Part shown: piece after piece, positions 1 through 7,061 of the stretch
Position numbering within the stretch: the stretch's first letter is position 1
Layout: each line of letters opens with the position of its first letter
Assembly (NCBI GenBank): GCA_023388035.1
Contig: JAEWGY010000052.1
Location: 1 to 21,057, forward strand
DNA from: Bacillota bacterium
GTDB taxonomy: Bacteria > Bacillota_I > Bacilli_A > Erysipelotrichales > Erysipelotrichaceae
Direction of reading: 5' to 3'
DNA length: 21,057 nucleotides
Notes under the pieces: model-generated
What the model saw: only the letters and a program-made list of their open reading frames with translations
What the model was told of the DNA's origin: nothing
Database searches by the model: none
Program-made: the position numbers and the translations under genes

Positions 1-1090
1 CTGCAAATTCTTCCCCTGCTTCTTTAGTAAGTAAACCTTTTTCATCTACTGGACAAAGGGCTTTAAGACCATATTTTAAACCAACATTAAAGTCATCTGC
101 ACCATGGCCTGGAGCAGTATGAACACAACCAGTACCACTTTCATCAGTAACATGATTGCCTAAGATAATGATTGATTCACGTTTAGGATCTAAAACATGA
201 CGAACCTTAATATATTCTAATTCACGTCCCTTAAATTCTTTAATTATTCCTTGGTTTTCAAGTTCAAATTTAGCTAGTAATTCATCTATTTTTGATTTTA
301 AAACTAATAAGTTACCTTTACTAGTTTTAACTAAGGCATAGTCAAAAGACTCATTTAAACAGATGGCTAAATTAGCAGGAATAGTCCAAGGAGTAGTGGT
401 CCAAATTACAAATTTATCCCCTTCATTTAAGATTCCTTTACCATCACTTACTTCAAAAGCAACATAGATTGTTGGATCTTTACGATCAATATAAACTATT
501 TCACTATCAGCTATTGCGGTTTCTTGATAAGGAGACCAGTAAATTGGTTTTAATCCTTGATAAATTAAGCCCTTCATTGCCATTTTAGCAAAGGATCTTA
601 TCTGTCTTGCTTCAAAATCCTTAGTAAGCGTGATATAAGGATTCTTAAAATCGGCAATTTGACCTAATCTTTGCATGGTCTCTTTTTGAATTTCTATCTG
701 TTTTAAGGCATATTCCTTACATTTTTCCCTAAATTCACTAACAGACATCTTCTTACGATCATAACCAAGTTTTGCCATAGCATTTTCGATTGGTAATCCA
801 TGTGTATCCCAGCCAGGAAAATATGGTGTATGATAACCATTCATAGCTTTAGAACGGATGATAATATCTTTTAGAATACGATTCATCGCAGTTCCAGCAT
901 GTAAGTTACCATTAGCATATGGTGGTCCATCGTGTAAAATAAATTGTTTCTTACCATCATGAACTTCCATTAATTTTAAATATTGATCCTCTTTTTGCCA
1001 CTCTTCTAAGATTAATGGTTCTTTTAAGGCTAAATTAGCCCTCATTTCAAAATCTGTATTTGGCATTAATAAGGTGTCTTTATAATCCAT
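1..1090 (-). CDS. ileS: Isoleucyl-tRNA synthetase, N-terminal part (runs off left edge)
   Basis: Charges tRNA-Ile with isoleucine in the cytoplasm. I translated the minus strand from the ATG at 1090-1088; about 363 codons are in the window and the frame stays open to base 1. The N-terminus (MDYKDTLLMPNTDFEMR) matches the usual IleS start. The class I nucleotide-binding region HDGPPYANGNLHAG lies at about residues 53-66, PGWDTHGLPIE follows, and the editing-domain motif WTTTPWTIPANLA and GCVHTAPGHG are present. The signature HIGH tetrad reads HAGT here. The start is supported by AGGAGGT six bases upstream. The gene diverges from the SSB-like gene. The 115-base gap is too short for a T-box leader and shows none. 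The C-terminal catalytic KMSKS and zinc-binding parts lie outside the window. Confidence 0.95.
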   Translation of the reverse strand, partial: MDYKDTLLMPNTDFEMRANLALKEPLILEEWQKEDQYLKLMEVHDGKKQFILHDGPPYANGNLHAGTAMNRILKDIIIRSKAMNGYHTPYFPGWDTHGLPIENAMAKLGYDRKKMSVSEFREKCKEYALKQIEIQKETMQRLGQIADFKNPYITLTKDFEARQIRSFAKMAMKGLIYQGLKPIYWSPYQETAIADSEIVYIDRKDPTIYVAFEVSDGKGILNEGDKFVIWTTTPWTIPANLAICLNESFDYALVKTSKGNLLVLKSKIDELLAKFELENQGIIKEFKGRELEYIKVRHVLDPKRESIIILGNHVTDESGTGCVHTAPGHGADDFNVGLKYGLKALCPVDEKGLLTKEAGEEFA

Positions 1091-1205
1091 AATACCTCCT
1101 TTATTGCTTATAATATTATATAATACTTAAAAATATTTTAAAAATTTTTTTAATTCTTTAGGATTTATCTTTCTTCTTAATAAAAATAAAACGAAGGAGG
1201 AAAAA
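1091..1205. promoter_or_regulatory. Divergent promoter region, ileS / SSB-like gene
   Basis: A 115-base gap that must start transcription both ways. TATAAT hexamers occur on the plus strand at 1109-1114 and 1119-1124 and on the minus strand at 1120-1115. No good -35 boxes pair with them, so which ones are used is a guess. Strong ribosome sites end the gap on both sides (AGGAGG towards ileS and GGAGG towards the SSB-like gene). Confidence 0.45.
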
Positions 1206-1517
1206 ATGAATCAATTTACATTAATTGGAACTATTAAAGGCGATACAAGCATTAAATTCACTAGTGCCAATGTTCCATATGTTAATCTAACTATCGAAAA
1301 TGAACGTGTAAATCCTAATGGAGACCTTGTTATAGAGGAATTTGCTACCTTACTTTACGGTAATAATGTTGATTATTACAAAGACATTATTCGTGAAGAT
1401 GATTTCGTATATATCAAAGGTCATCTTAAGGATAACAATTACCTTAAAGATGGTGGTGAAATCTTATATAAAGTCGATCTTATCATTGATCGAATTTATG
1501 TAATTAATAAAAAGTAG
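1206..1517 (+). CDS. Small SSB-like OB-fold protein
   Basis: A 103-residue protein that looks like the OB fold of single-stranded DNA-binding proteins. It opens with NQFTLIGTIKGD, has VPYVNLTIENER in the strand 2-3 region, and ends with YIKGHLKDNNY and VDLIIDRIYVI, matching the order of strands in SSB. It stops where the fold stops, so the flexible tail and acidic C-terminal tip by which normal SSB recruits partners are missing. No rpsF or rpsR neighbours are present, unlike the housekeeping ssb of most Bacillota. The start is fixed by GGAGG seven bases upstream. It is probably a monocistronic gene ending in a bidirectional hairpin. A role in DNA replication or competence is inferred from the fold only; other OB-fold functions are possible. 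Confidence 0.7.
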   Translation: MNQFTLIGTIKGDTSIKFTSANVPYVNLTIENERVNPNGDLVIEEFATLLYGNNVDYYKDIIREDDFVYIKGHLKDNNYLKDGGEILYKVDLIIDRIYVINKK

Positions 1518-1531
1518 CTAGGCTACTTTTT
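1509..1531. terminator. Bidirectional terminator between SSB-like gene and gatZ-type gene
   Basis: Perfect 10-bp stem (1509-1518 with 1522-1531) and a TAG loop, flanked by A and T runs so that it works on both strands. The stop codons of both convergent genes lie inside the stem. Confidence 0.85.
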
Positions 1532-2833
1532 TAATAGGTGCTGTCTTGAAGCGTATAAATAGTCATCAATAGTATTTATTATACGATCTAAAACTAGATC
1601 TTCAGGATTAATAGCTAAACTACCTTCTCTAATTTTCTGATATTGTATAGGCATATATTGTGACAACAAACTTAAAGGAATTTCATTTAAATTAGCAAAT
1701 AGCTTATTGATTGCTCCTTTAACTCTTTCATTATTTAAATAATAACGTATGCGATCAGAAAAAGAATAAGCTCTTTTAAAACTAATTTCCTTTTCATCTC
1801 CCTTATAATGATTAATCCAATATTTAGGATTTTTTAGCATTTCCTCATCGATTATCGCTTGTAAATTAGATTGCTTATCACGATCATCTTTAAGTAATAT
1901 CGCTTCAATATTTGCAAGCGCAAATAAAGCTTCTCTAGCTGCAAAACTAAGTCCTGGACCAACTTTTAAAATCGCAAAGCCGTCCTCTACCAATTCACGT
2001 AATTTTTCCTTAGTTTGATAATCGGTTGAATGAGCTTCGAAAATAATATTCGGAAAAGTATTAATTAAATCCTTTAATGATTGAGCTGCCTTTCTATCAT
2101 ATGGTACGCAGCCATCATCCTTTTCTTCAACCCCAGGCTGTACTACAAAAGCAATGATATCTTCCCATTCCTTTTTATAACCATTTGCTATAAATAAGTC
2201 TTTAAAACAATTATAGGTTTTAATAAAATCAGCAGGCTTAGTGATGTTCATTTGTGCATCACTGCTAATCGCTCCTCCTGGTATTGGTACCTCACTACCA
2301 ACAATGAAGACCGGTTTAATTGCATCAGGCTTAATTTTTTTTAAATCCTCATAGGCTTTCATTGCAACCTTAAATAAACGTAGTGCTCTTTTTGCGATTA
2401 TTTCATCACTAAGAATAGTATTTTGATCATCACTTAAAAGCTTCATTGAAGTATCAAGATGAATTTTAGTAAAACCTGCATAAACATAGTCATAGATTAA
2501 GGTATCTGCAAGATCCATTGCTTTAGCTTCATCATACTTACTAAAAGTTAAGGGTCCTAAATGATCACCGCCAAGAATAATATTATTTATATCAAAATCA
2601 ATTTCCTTAGCTAAGTCATAAATATAATTTTTAAAGTCCAAAGGCTTCATACCACTATAGCCACCAAATTGATCAACTTGATTAGCAGTCGCTTCGATTA
2701 ATACTATTGAATTAAGCTGTTTTGCTCTTTTAAGAACTGCCTTAAGAACAAATTCATTAGAACTACAAGCTGAATAGATGCCGATAGCCTCATTATTTTT
2801 TTGTTTAAGTACTAATTCTTTTAAAGGATGCAT
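1523..2833 (-). CDS. GatZ/KbaZ/AgaZ-family tagatose-phosphate protein
   Basis: A 436-residue member of the family annotated as the non-catalytic subunit of class II D-tagatose-1,6-bisphosphate aldolase, of usual length. Family motifs are visible: ACSSNEFVLKAVL near the start, GGDHLGP (about residues 88-94), FIVGSEVPIPGGA, EAHSTDYQT and ILKVGPGLSFAAREALFAL. In the textbook pathway such proteins stabilise the GatY/KbaY aldolase, but no aldolase gene is in the window. Some family members are reported to have sugar-phosphate 4-epimerase activity, so conversion of tagatose-6-P to fructose-6-P is an alternative role. It is the last gene of agaS-agaF-gatZ. Its ATG abuts the agaF stop, with a GAGGG ribosome site inside agaF. 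The exact reaction is open; the family assignment is firm. Confidence 0.9.
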   Translation of the reverse strand: MHPLKELVLKQKNNEAIGIYSACSSNEFVLKAVLKRAKQLNSIVLIEATANQVDQFGGYSGMKPLDFKNYIYDLAKEIDFDINNIILGGDHLGPLTFSKYDEAKAMDLADTLIYDYVYAGFTKIHLDTSMKLLSDDQNTILSDEIIAKRALRLFKVAMKAYEDLKKIKPDAIKPVFIVGSEVPIPGGAISSDAQMNITKPADFIKTYNCFKDLFIANGYKKEWEDIIAFVVQPGVEEKDDGCVPYDRKAAQSLKDLINTFPNIIFEAHSTDYQTKEKLRELVEDGFAILKVGPGLSFAAREALFALANIEAILLKDDRDKQSNLQAIIDEEMLKNPKYWINHYKGDEKEISFKRAYSFSDRIRYYLNNERVKGAINKLFANLNEIPLSLLSQYMPIQYQKIREGSLAINPEDLVLDRIINTIDDYLYASRQHLLKK

Positions 2834-3274
2834 TTAAATACCCTCATTTTCATCATCATCATTTTTAGGTTTATTTAAAGCAGCTAAATCTAATAACATT
2901 ACTGATTCTTTACCACTATCAATTAAATTACTAGCAAGTGTTTCTAAATCATTAAAATTCCTTGCTAAACTAGCTTCTAATAACATCGCAATATTAGTTC
3001 CAGCAATCAGCTTTGCTTTATAATTATTAGTAACTATAAGCTCTGCACTAATTTTAAATGGTGATCCACCAGCTAAATCACTTAGTACTAAGATCCCCTC
3101 TGCATCACTTAATTCTTTAAAAGCAGCATTTAAATTATTACTTAAATCATCACTTGAATGATTCACTAAAAAATCAACAAAGCAAATTTTTTCTTGCTCA
3201 CCTGCAATCACACTTAAAGCAGATTTTAAACCACTAGCAAATTCACCGTGACCAGTAACGATTATTCCTATCAT
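2834..3274 (-). CDS. agaF: PTS system mannose-family IIA component (AgaF-like)
   Basis: A 146-residue cytoplasmic phosphocarrier of the mannose/fructose/N-acetylgalactosamine PTS family. It begins IGIIVTGHGEFA, and His9 in GHG is the expected phosphorylation site. LVLSDLAGGSPF (about residues 62-73) and KLIAGTNIAMLLEA are the other family blocks. In the PTS it passes phosphate from HPr to a IIB partner, which would phosphorylate sugar entering through IIC/IID. No IIB, IIC or IID gene is adjacent, so it must serve a permease encoded elsewhere, or act in regulation. It overlaps agaS by four bases (ATGA) and directly precedes the gatZ-type gene, pointing to galactosamine or N-acetylgalactosamine as substrate. 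The C-terminus carries an unusual acidic run (NDDDENEG). Confidence 0.9.
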   Translation of the reverse strand: MIGIIVTGHGEFASGLKSALSVIAGEQEKICFVDFLVNHSSDDLSNNLNAAFKELSDAEGILVLSDLAGGSPFKISAELIVTNNYKAKLIAGTNIAMLLEASLARNFNDLETLASNLIDSGKESVMLLDLAALNKPKNDDDENEGI

Positions 3275-4476
3275 AATTCCTCCTTTTGATAATCATAAAT
3301 ATTAACACCTACTACCACTCTATTAACCTCACCACTAGGACAAGGGTTATCAGGACTTATTCCTAAACTTAAGGATTTAAATAAAGCAATTAATTGAGCT
3401 ATCGTTAAATACTCAATTCCTAAATAAAGATTATTTAATTTCATTTTATTATCAAAATAATAAGTATAATCAGCTAGTTTTTCAAGTTCTTTACCACTTT
3501 CTAAATAGCGATTATAACTTCCTATAAGCATTAATTTATTAGTCTTTTTCTGACTAGCAATTTCCTTAATTAAATCATATTCATAAAGATATTGATAATC
3601 ATCATCTGATAGATAAATAATACAAAGAGTATTATCATCAATAATTGATTTAGGACCATGTCTAAAACCTAATGGACTATCGTGCATCGTTACAACACTA
3701 CCCTTAGTAAGTTCTAACATCTTTAAGGCTGATTCTTGAGCAATACCTTTAAAACTATTAGAACCTAAATAAACTATACGTTTAAAATCATAGTCATTAA
3801 TCAGCTCTTTAATCTTTTTAAAATCATCATTTAATAGTCTTTCAGTAGCTCTGATGATATTAGTAAAGATTAATTCTAATTCATTTAATTTATCTAAATT
3901 AAAACTTAAAACAGCTGCTAGATACATATTAGTAAAACTTGAGGTCATAGCAAATGATTTATCATGGGTACGGTCATCTAAATCAATCGCAAAATAATGA
4001 TCATCTAATTTTGCTTTTTTAGCAATCTCACCATCTTTATTACAAGAAATAACTAAATGATAGATATTATCGCCACAAACTTTATTCGCTATTTCAATAG
4101 CACCCAGTGACTCTGGTGAATTACCAGATCTACCAAATGAAACTAACAGGGTTTTTTTATTTTTTGAAAGATAATATTCGGGACTAGCAACTAAATCAGT
4201 AGTCGCATAAGATTTAAAACAATAGTTATTGCAGACTAAATTAAGTGAACTAAATAAGGCATTACCTACGAATTCACTTGATCCAGCACCACAGAAAATA
4301 ATATCAAAATCAGGTTCTTTTAAAATTTTATTCAAAAATAAATTTAAATCGTCTTTAATTAATTTTATTTGTTTAATTGTACTAAGCCAAGTATTTGGTT
4401 GTTGGAAGATTTCATTTATTGTAAAAGCTGCACTGAGCTTTTTTTGTTCTTCACTAGTGAAATTAAAAATTGTCAT
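3271..4476 (-). CDS. agaS: Galactosamine-6-phosphate deaminase/isomerase, double-SIS (AgaS)
   Basis: A 401-residue protein with two SIS (sugar isomerase) domains. AgaS proteins convert galactosamine-6-P to tagatose-6-P plus ammonia. Visible are FCGAGSSEFVGNAL (start of SIS 1), LLVSFGRSGNSPESLGA (phosphosugar loop), THDKSFAMTSSFTNM (typical of AgaS), and in the second domain YLGSNSFKGIAQESALKMLE and DSPLGFRHGPKSII. The length fits the family (about 385-400). The ATG has GGAGG six bases upstream. It heads the minus-strand operon with agaF and the gatZ-type gene, and diverges from the deacetylase whose product it would use. A glucosamine-6-P substrate (GlmS-isomerase type) is less likely because of the THDKSFAMT block and the neighbours. 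Confidence 0.9.
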   Translation of the reverse strand: MTIFNFTSEEQKKLSAAFTINEIFQQPNTWLSTIKQIKLIKDDLNLFLNKILKEPDFDIIFCGAGSSEFVGNALFSSLNLVCNNYCFKSYATTDLVASPEYYLSKNKKTLLVSFGRSGNSPESLGAIEIANKVCGDNIYHLVISCNKDGEIAKKAKLDDHYFAIDLDDRTHDKSFAMTSSFTNMYLAAVLSFNLDKLNELELIFTNIIRATERLLNDDFKKIKELINDYDFKRIVYLGSNSFKGIAQESALKMLELTKGSVVTMHDSPLGFRHGPKSIIDDNTLCIIYLSDDDYQYLYEYDLIKEIASQKKTNKLMLIGSYNRYLESGKELEKLADYTYYFDNKMKLNNLYLGIEYLTIAQLIALFKSLSLGISPDNPCPSGEVNRVVVGVNIYDYQKEEL

Positions 4477-4631
4477 TTTATACCTCCATTTAATATTGTA
4501 AATTACTATTACTAAAGAAAATAAAAAAAACTAAATTTATTGTTCATTTTTATAATAACTTAATTCAAAAATATAAATATTTGATATTTTATCCAATGGT
4601 GATTATATTATAATTTATTTAGGAGGATAAT
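4477..4631. promoter_or_regulatory. Divergent control region of the amino-sugar genes
   Basis: A 155-base gap between agaS and the deacetylase. A plus-strand promoter is plausible: TTGATA at 4581-4586, a 17-base spacer, and TATATT at 4604-4609; TATAAT at 4609-4614 is an alternative -10. An inverted repeat, AAATAT-TTG-ATATTT (4575-4589), sits on the -35 box and could be an operator. I find no convincing promoter for agaS. No regulator gene (AgaR or GntR type) is in the window. Confidence 0.5.
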
Positions 4632-5777
4632 ATGATTATTCAAAGTAAAAAAGTTTGGTTAATAGGACAATTCTATCCTGCTCAAATTGAAATAGAAGGA
4701 AGCAAGATTAAAGCTATTCATAAATATAATAGTAAAAAAGTAGATATTGATTATGGTGAGCACCGTATTTTACCAGGATTTATTGATATTCATGCACATG
4801 GTGGTTACGGTTTTGATGTTAATTACGCTGATGAGGCTGGCTTACGTAATTGGTTAAGTAAACTACCTTTGGAAGGTGTTTGCTCAATTCTACCTACAAC
4901 TTTAACACAGTCTCATGAAGAATTAATTAGAGCCTTAGAAAATGTTGCGAAAGTACATTCTAGCAATTATGATGGCGCTAGAATAATCGGCATTCATTTT
5001 GAAGGACCTTATCTTGATATGAAATATAAAGGAGCTCAGCCACCTGAGCATATTCGTAAACCTTCAGTAGCTGAATTTAAAGAGTTTCTTAAAGCCTCAA
5101 ATAATTTAATTAAAATAATTACACTGGCTCCTGAACATGATGATAATTATGAACTAGTTCATTTTTTAACTCAAAATAATATTGTACCTAGTATTGGTCA
5201 TTCTAGTTGTAGTTATGAAGAAGCTTTATTAGCTATTTCTAACGGCTGTAATTCAATGACTCACATCTTTAATGGTATGTCTGCATTTAACCATCGTGAA
5301 AATAATTTAATAGGTGCGGCTTTACGCTTTAAAGATGTCTTTGGGGAAGTAATTCCTGATGGTAATCATTCAAGTTATGCATCCCTAGCAACCTTATTCG
5401 CTGCTAAAGGAAGAGATCGTATCTGCACCATAAGTGATTCCTTAATGGCTAAGGGAGCAAAGGCTGGTAGTCGATTTAATTTTGGTGGCCATGAAATAGA
5501 AGTTCAGGAAAATGGCAGTGCTAAACTCTTAGAAACTGGCTCTTTAGCTGGATCTACTTTAAAAATCAATGAAGGATTACGCATCCTAGTTGATGAAGTT
5601 GGTGTACAGATTGATGCAGCAATTAATTCATGTACTCTTAATCCTGCTAGATTATTAAAAATTGATGATCATAAAGCGATTATTAAAGCTGGTTATGATG
5701 CTGATTTAGTAATTTTAGATAAAGATTATAAAGTCTTAGAATGCTATGTTATGGGGGAAGCAAAGATAAATGGCTAA
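4632..5777 (+). CDS. nagA: N-acetylglucosamine/N-acetylgalactosamine-6-phosphate deacetylase
   Basis: A 381-residue metal-dependent amidohydrolase that removes acetate from GlcNAc-6-P or GalNAc-6-P. The expected sites are present: DIHAHGG with His54 and His56; HFEGPY with metal ligand Glu124; His190 in SIGHSS; His211 in MTHIFNGM; and catalytic Asp269 in TISDSL. The AgaA-type and NagA-type enzymes cannot be told apart from sequence by eye. The neighbours (agaS, agaF, gatZ-type) favour GalNAc-6-P, so agaA would be an equally good name. AGGAGG lies five bases before the ATG. The last 8 bases overlap the next gene, so the two are probably co-translated. Confidence 0.9.
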   Translation: MIIQSKKVWLIGQFYPAQIEIEGSKIKAIHKYNSKKVDIDYGEHRILPGFIDIHAHGGYGFDVNYADEAGLRNWLSKLPLEGVCSILPTTLTQSHEELIRALENVAKVHSSNYDGARIIGIHFEGPYLDMKYKGAQPPEHIRKPSVAEFKEFLKASNNLIKIITLAPEHDDNYELVHFLTQNNIVPSIGHSSCSYEEALLAISNGCNSMTHIFNGMSAFNHRENNLIGAALRFKDVFGEVIPDGNHSSYASLATLFAAKGRDRICTISDSLMAKGAKAGSRFNFGGHEIEVQENGSAKLLETGSLAGSTLKINEGLRILVDEVGVQIDAAINSCTLNPARLLKIDDHKAIIKAGYDADLVILDKDYKVLECYVMGEAKING

Positions 5778-6285
5778 TAATCTCATAACTAATCTATCAA
5801 TGTATAAGGACAAAAAGGGTCGTAATATTTATTATGATTTCTTTACTAAAAGAGGTTATTATGTTAAAGATATAAATGATAAAAGGATCTTTTTATTCCA
5901 AAATCGTTATATCCTAGCCATCATTGTCTTTGGTCTTATTCTTAGTTTTTTTAAATCAGCAATCATTTCATTAATTATTAGCTTAGTTATTTATATTACT
6001 TTAGAAATTAATTTTAGACTTAGAATTCTACCAAATTATACTTATATCAATAATTTTAAATCATCAAATAGCTATAGCAATGCTCATATCCTAAATGAGA
6101 AAAAAACAAGACCTTGGGCATATAAATTACGTTTTGCCTTACTTGTATCAATAGCAATATTACTGATCGTTAATGCCTTAGAATTAAAATTTGATAACTT
6201 TAATTTGATTGCTACTATTATTGTCGCAATTGCAATTGTGGTAATAGCGATTAAACATTTATTAGAATATTTATTAGCAAAATAA
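5770..6285 (+). CDS. Small membrane protein of unknown function
   Basis: A 171-residue protein I do not recognise. It has a polar lysine- and tyrosine-rich N-terminus (about residues 1-45). Four hydrophobic segments follow, in two pairs: about 46-62 and 65-82, then about 122-138 and 145-163. A polar loop of about 40 residues separates the pairs. The segments are rich in Ile and Leu, with no charged residues that would suggest a transport path. It overlaps the end of the deacetylase gene by 8 bases and has only a weak ribosome site (GGGGG too far upstream), so translation probably depends on termination of nagA. A terminator follows at once. A link to amino-sugar uptake is only suggested by position. 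Confidence 0.75.
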   Translation: MANNLITNLSMYKDKKGRNIYYDFFTKRGYYVKDINDKRIFLFQNRYILAIIVFGLILSFFKSAIISLIISLVIYITLEINFRLRILPNYTYINNFKSSNSYSNAHILNEKKTRPWAYKLRFALLVSIAILLIVNALELKFDNFNLIATIIVAIAIVVIAIKHLLEYLLAK

Positions 6286-6302
6286 GTCTTAGGACTTATT
6301 TT
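6279..6302 (+). terminator. Rho-independent terminator of the nagA operon
   Basis: A 10-bp stem (6279-6288 with 6293-6302), loop TTAG, followed by T-rich sequence. The stop codon at 6283-6285 lies in the 5' arm. Confidence 0.8.
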
Positions 6303-6323
6303 TATTAATGTGCAAAATTTCAC

Positions 6324-6352
6324 TTGACAAAGAAAAAATAAAGAAGTAAAAT
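6324..6352 (+). promoter_or_regulatory. Near-consensus sigma-A promoter for a stand-alone RNA
   Basis: TTGACA at 6324-6329 (perfect -35), a 17-base spacer, and TAAAAT at 6347-6352. The predicted start is G6359. It has the best -35 box I found in the window and points to no protein gene with a ribosome site. Confidence 0.85.
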
Positions 6353-6358
6353 TTACTT

Positions 6359-6542
6359 GATTAGAAAAAGATTCTAATCAAATGAGCAATGGAATTAACA
6401 GATGGGGTTTACCTGCTAATCCTACACTACAAACTATTAAGAATAAGTTGCTAGCTTATCTTAGACTAATTCTCAATCTCTGATAAATCTCATCTGAACG
6501 ATTCCAATTTAATTACCTTTGCAACTTTATAGTTGTTTTTTT
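6359..6542 (+). ncRNA. Structured non-coding RNA, possibly 6S RNA
   Basis: The predicted transcript runs from G6359 to the T run near 6542, about 184 nt. It opens with an 8-bp hairpin (6359-6366 with 6372-6379). A long-range helix follows: GGAAT 6391-6395 pairs with ATTCC 6501-6505, and 13 continuous base pairs join 6399-6411 to 6484-6496, two of them G-U. Inside is a large asymmetric bubble, then an apical hairpin (6438-6447 with 6455-6463, one bulged A, loop TTGCTAG). A long rod with an open central bubble and a size near 190 nt is what 6S RNA looks like, but I cannot match its conserved bases. I checked the FMN, TPP, SAM and T-box core motifs and see none. The RNA call is fairly firm; the 6S name is a guess. 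Confidence 0.6.
6521..6542 (+). terminator. Terminator of the non-coding RNA
   Basis: A short stem, CAACT (6522-6526) with AGTTG (6531-6535) plus a flanking G-U pair, then seven T (6536-6542). The stem is weak but the T run is good. Confidence 0.6.
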
Positions 6543-6577
6543 ATTGCCTTTAGCTTTAATTAAATATTTTTTTGTAA

Positions 6578-6583
6578 TATAAT
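6578..6583 (+). promoter_or_regulatory. -10 box of the flavodoxin promoter
   Basis: A perfect TATAAT with a weak -35 (TTTAAT, 6555-6560) at 17 bases. It lies downstream of the RNA terminator, so flavodoxin probably has its own start and the RNA is not its leader. Confidence 0.5.
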
Positions 6584-6603
6584 TAAATAAGGAGGATTTA
6601 ACA

Positions 6604-7026
6604 ATGGAAAAAGTTTTAGTTGTATATTGGTCTGGTACTGGTAATACTGAAGCAATGGCAAATGCTATCGCTGATGGTGTTAAAGCTGCTGGAGCAGAAG
6701 TTGATGTAATGCATGTTAGTGAAAACCCAAGCCTTAGTGATTATACTAAGATTGCCTTCGGTTGTCCTGCGATGGGTGCTGAAGAATTAGAAGAAAGTGA
6801 ATTTGAACCTTACTTCTCTTCAGTTGAAGGTGATTTAAGTGGTAAAAAAGTTGCTTTATTCGGTTCATATGACTGGGGTTCAGGTGATTGGATGCAAACC
6901 TGGCAAGACCGTGTAAGTGAAGCTGGAGCTACTCTTTTTAAAGAAGGTTTAACAGTTAATCTTACACCAGATGATGATGCTTTAGCAACTTGTGAAGAGT
7001 TCGGTAAAGAATTCGCAAATTCATAA
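6604..7026 (+). CDS. Short-chain flavodoxin
   Basis: A 140-residue FMN-binding electron carrier. The phosphate-binding loop is SGTGNT (residues 10-15). The two loops that enclose the flavin ring are visible as GCPAMGAEELEES (about 54-66) and GSYDWGSGDWMQ (about 87-98), and Trp and Tyr in the second loop are typical stacking residues. The protein is acidic and soluble, and the length fits the short-chain class without the extra loop of FldA. It serves low-potential electron transfer, replacing ferredoxin under iron limitation in many anaerobes; the partner cannot be told here. AAGGAGG lies eight bases upstream. It is monocistronic with its own terminator. Codon choice is more regular than in the neighbours, hinting at high expression. 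Confidence 0.93.
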   Translation: MEKVLVVYWSGTGNTEAMANAIADGVKAAGAEVDVMHVSENPSLSDYTKIAFGCPAMGAEELEESEFEPYFSSVEGDLSGKKVALFGSYDWGSGDWMQTWQDRVSEAGATLFKEGLTVNLTPDDDALATCEEFGKEFANS

Positions 7027-7034
7027 AAGATAAT

Positions 7035-7061
7035 AAAAAAGAAAGCTATGCTTTCTTTTTT
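7035..7061. terminator. Bidirectional terminator, flavodoxin / membrane-protein operon
   Basis: A 12-bp perfect stem (7035-7046 with 7050-7061) with a TAT loop. A runs on one side and T runs on the other serve both convergent transcripts. The stop codon of the minus-strand gene overlaps the 3' arm. Confidence 0.85.

Noticed and set aside
1091..1205. T-box riboswitch upstream of ileS
   Set aside because: The gap is only 115 bases and lacks the AGGGTGGNACCGCG core and specifier stem.
4229..4501. Plus-strand 90-codon frame
   Set aside because: It lies antisense within agaS, whose family motifs prove the other strand, and it has no ribosome site.
6084..6323. Minus-strand 79-codon frame
   Set aside because: Antisense to the membrane protein gene and crossing its terminator; no ribosome site.
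6359..6603. FMN or other flavin riboswitch ahead of flavodoxin
   Set aside because: The FMN aptamer core motifs are absent, a terminator ends the RNA, and flavodoxin has its own TATAAT.
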